A DNA stretch of 6,486 bases, from the NCBI GenBank assembly GCA_002440625.1, contig DJUV01000195.1, forward strand, positions 1-6,486. The letters are read 5' to 3'. A model generated the notes under the pieces. It did no database searches. It was not told the DNA's origin and worked only from the letters and a program-made list of their open reading frames with translations. This document shows, piece after piece, positions 5,498-6,486 of the stretch (its first letter is position 1; every line of letters begins with the position of its first letter). The translations under genes and the position numbers were made by a program. This DNA comes from Rhodobacteraceae bacterium UBA6273 (GTDB taxonomy: Bacteria > Pseudomonadota > Alphaproteobacteria > Rhodobacterales > Rhodobacteraceae).

Positions 5498-6483
5498 CAC
5501 TTCACCACGGCAGGAACGCAGACCGCGTTTTCGGCCTTGAGGGCCGCGCAGAAGGCGCGGGCATCCTCGGCATCGGTGAAGCCTTCGACGCGAAGCCGGT
5601 AGAAGGTTGCGCCGCCGCTTTCCGAAGGCTCGATGACGCGGCGCTTGCCCTGCATCAGCGGGCCAAAACGGGCGACCGTGGTTTCCCAGTCAAGCCGGGC
5701 ATCGGCCTCATTGGCGTAGGAGCCGATCTGCACGACCCGGGTTCCGGCGCTGAGTGCCGCGGGATCGACGTCGATTGCCGCTTCAGGCGCGAGCGCCATG
5801 GCCACTGCCGCCGCCGCCGCCTCCGCCATCGCGTCAACGCCGTCGTCGGACGTGGCCGCCGCGGCGCCCGAAGGCCGGGCCAAGGGCTTCAGCGACGCCG
5901 TGACGCCGGGGATGTCGGAGGAGATGACGTCGGGCGCGACATAGGGCTGCGCCGCGACCGCGCCACCATCGAGATTGATCATTTCAACCGGGCCTTCCGG
6001 CAGTGGCTCGATGGGGCGCATCGCGGCGGGGGTGATCGCCTCGCCGACAACCTCCGGGTTTGCGGATTGCGGCGGCGCTTCGGCGGATTCGGCTCCGCTT
6101 TCGGCAAGCGCACCCATCGCAGTATCTTCCGTGCTCAGGTCCGCGGCACCGGGCGCGAGCGTCAGCCGGTCGGCAGGCTCCGCCGCCGTGCCCTCCGCCG
6201 CGATCCTGTTGACCGCGAGCCCCTGATGCAGCGCCAGTTCGCCGCCGGGGTTCTCGGGCGCGATCCGCGCCGGCCCCTCCAGCGCCTGGATGACCGGCAC
6301 GCCGTTCACATCGCGCACGGCAAGCTTGTAGGCCCAGACGCCGATACCCGCGATCAGCGCGAGCGACGTGAGCGCCCCTGCGACATTGACCAGCCGCTGC
6401 CAGCGCCCGCCCAAGGGGGCGTGGCCCTGCCGGGGGTCATAGCCGGCATAGTCCTGATAGTCGTCGTAATCCGCGTCCGCCAT
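5497..6483 (-). CDS. Membrane-anchored SPOR-domain protein
   Basis: A protein of 328 residues. A short acidic, Tyr/Asp-rich cytosolic N-terminus (1-25) leads to one transmembrane helix (about 31-55, AGALTSLALIAGIGVWAYKL). A long, low-complexity periplasmic stretch follows (about 57-243), rich in Ala, Pro, Glu and Gly, with an alanine tract at about 218-231 (EAAAAAVAMAL). The C-terminus is a SPOR domain (about 247-328) with VVQIGSYANEADA, TFYRLRVEGFTDAEDARAFC and AVCVPAVV. SPOR domains bind peptidoglycan strands stripped of stem peptides and so gather at division septa. Cys312 and Cys322 could form a disulfide, as in some SPOR domains. The architecture resembles FtsN or DedD, but equivalence is not shown. 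The ATG is 3 bases from the window edge, so its ribosome site cannot be seen and a slightly earlier start cannot be excluded. argS usually lies upstream in related genomes. Confidence 0.9.
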   Translation of the reverse strand: MADADYDDYQDYAGYDPRQGHAPLGGRWQRLVNVAGALTSLALIAGIGVWAYKLAVRDVNGVPVIQALEGPARIAPENPGGELALHQGLAVNRIAAEGTAAEPADRLTLAPGAADLSTEDTAMGALAESGAESAEAPPQSANPEVVGEAITPAAMRPIEPLPEGPVEMINLDGGAVAAQPYVAPDVISSDIPGVTASLKPLARPSGAAAATSDDGVDAMAEAAAAAVAMALAPEAAIDVDPAALSAGTRVVQIGSYANEADARLDWETTVARFGPLMQGKRRVIEPSESGGATFYRLRVEGFTDAEDARAFCAALKAENAVCVPAVVK

Positions 6484-6486
6484 GCT

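Noticed and set aside
4493..5602. Long open frame of 369 codons on the plus strand
   Set aside because: It is antisense to nagZ, which has every GH3 catalytic motif. The plus-strand product is His/Gly/Arg-rich with no recognisable domain.

Overview
The window looks like an ordinary, high-GC chromosomal segment from an alphaproteobacterium, most likely a member of the Rhodobacteraceae (Rhodobacterales). The reasons are the strong GC bias at third codon positions, the protein sequences themselves, and two gene neighbourhoods known from that group: (plsX-)fabH-ihfA-merR-like, and (argS-)SPOR-nagZ-scpA-scpB. The assignment rests on recognising families by eye, not on a search.

Layout. Plus strand: the 3' end of fabH (1-225); ihfA (316-618); a MerR-type regulator (630-1364) 11 bp behind ihfA; a tRNA-Pro with anticodon GGG (1453-1530) followed by a perfect 13-bp hairpin (1538-1567); and a long, two-domain dCTP deaminase (1588-2670). 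A 176-bp spacer (2671-2846) follows. It holds no gene but is packed with strong inverted repeats, and it is where two converging transcription units meet. Minus strand, read from 6483 down to 2847: a membrane-anchored SPOR-domain protein, nagZ, scpA, scpB, and an unrecognised basic protein of 70 residues. These five genes overlap or nearly touch (1 bp, 8 bp and 4 bp overlaps, then a 5-bp gap), so they almost certainly form one translationally coupled operon.

How the genes work together. The plus-strand genes cover fatty-acid initiation (FabH), nucleoid architecture (IHF alpha), an uncharacterised regulator, a proline tRNA and supply of dUMP/dUTP precursors (Dcd). The minus-strand operon joins peptidoglycan binding at the septum (SPOR), peptidoglycan recycling (NagZ) and chromosome condensation and segregation (ScpA and ScpB, the SMC partners). 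It is a cell-cycle and envelope housekeeping cluster.

I see no mobile element, CRISPR array, phage gene, defence system or toxin-antitoxin pair. No previously undescribed system is evident. The points most worth a second look are the structured convergent spacer, the short basic protein behind scpB, the hairpin between the tRNA and dcd, and the duplicated-domain dCTP deaminase.
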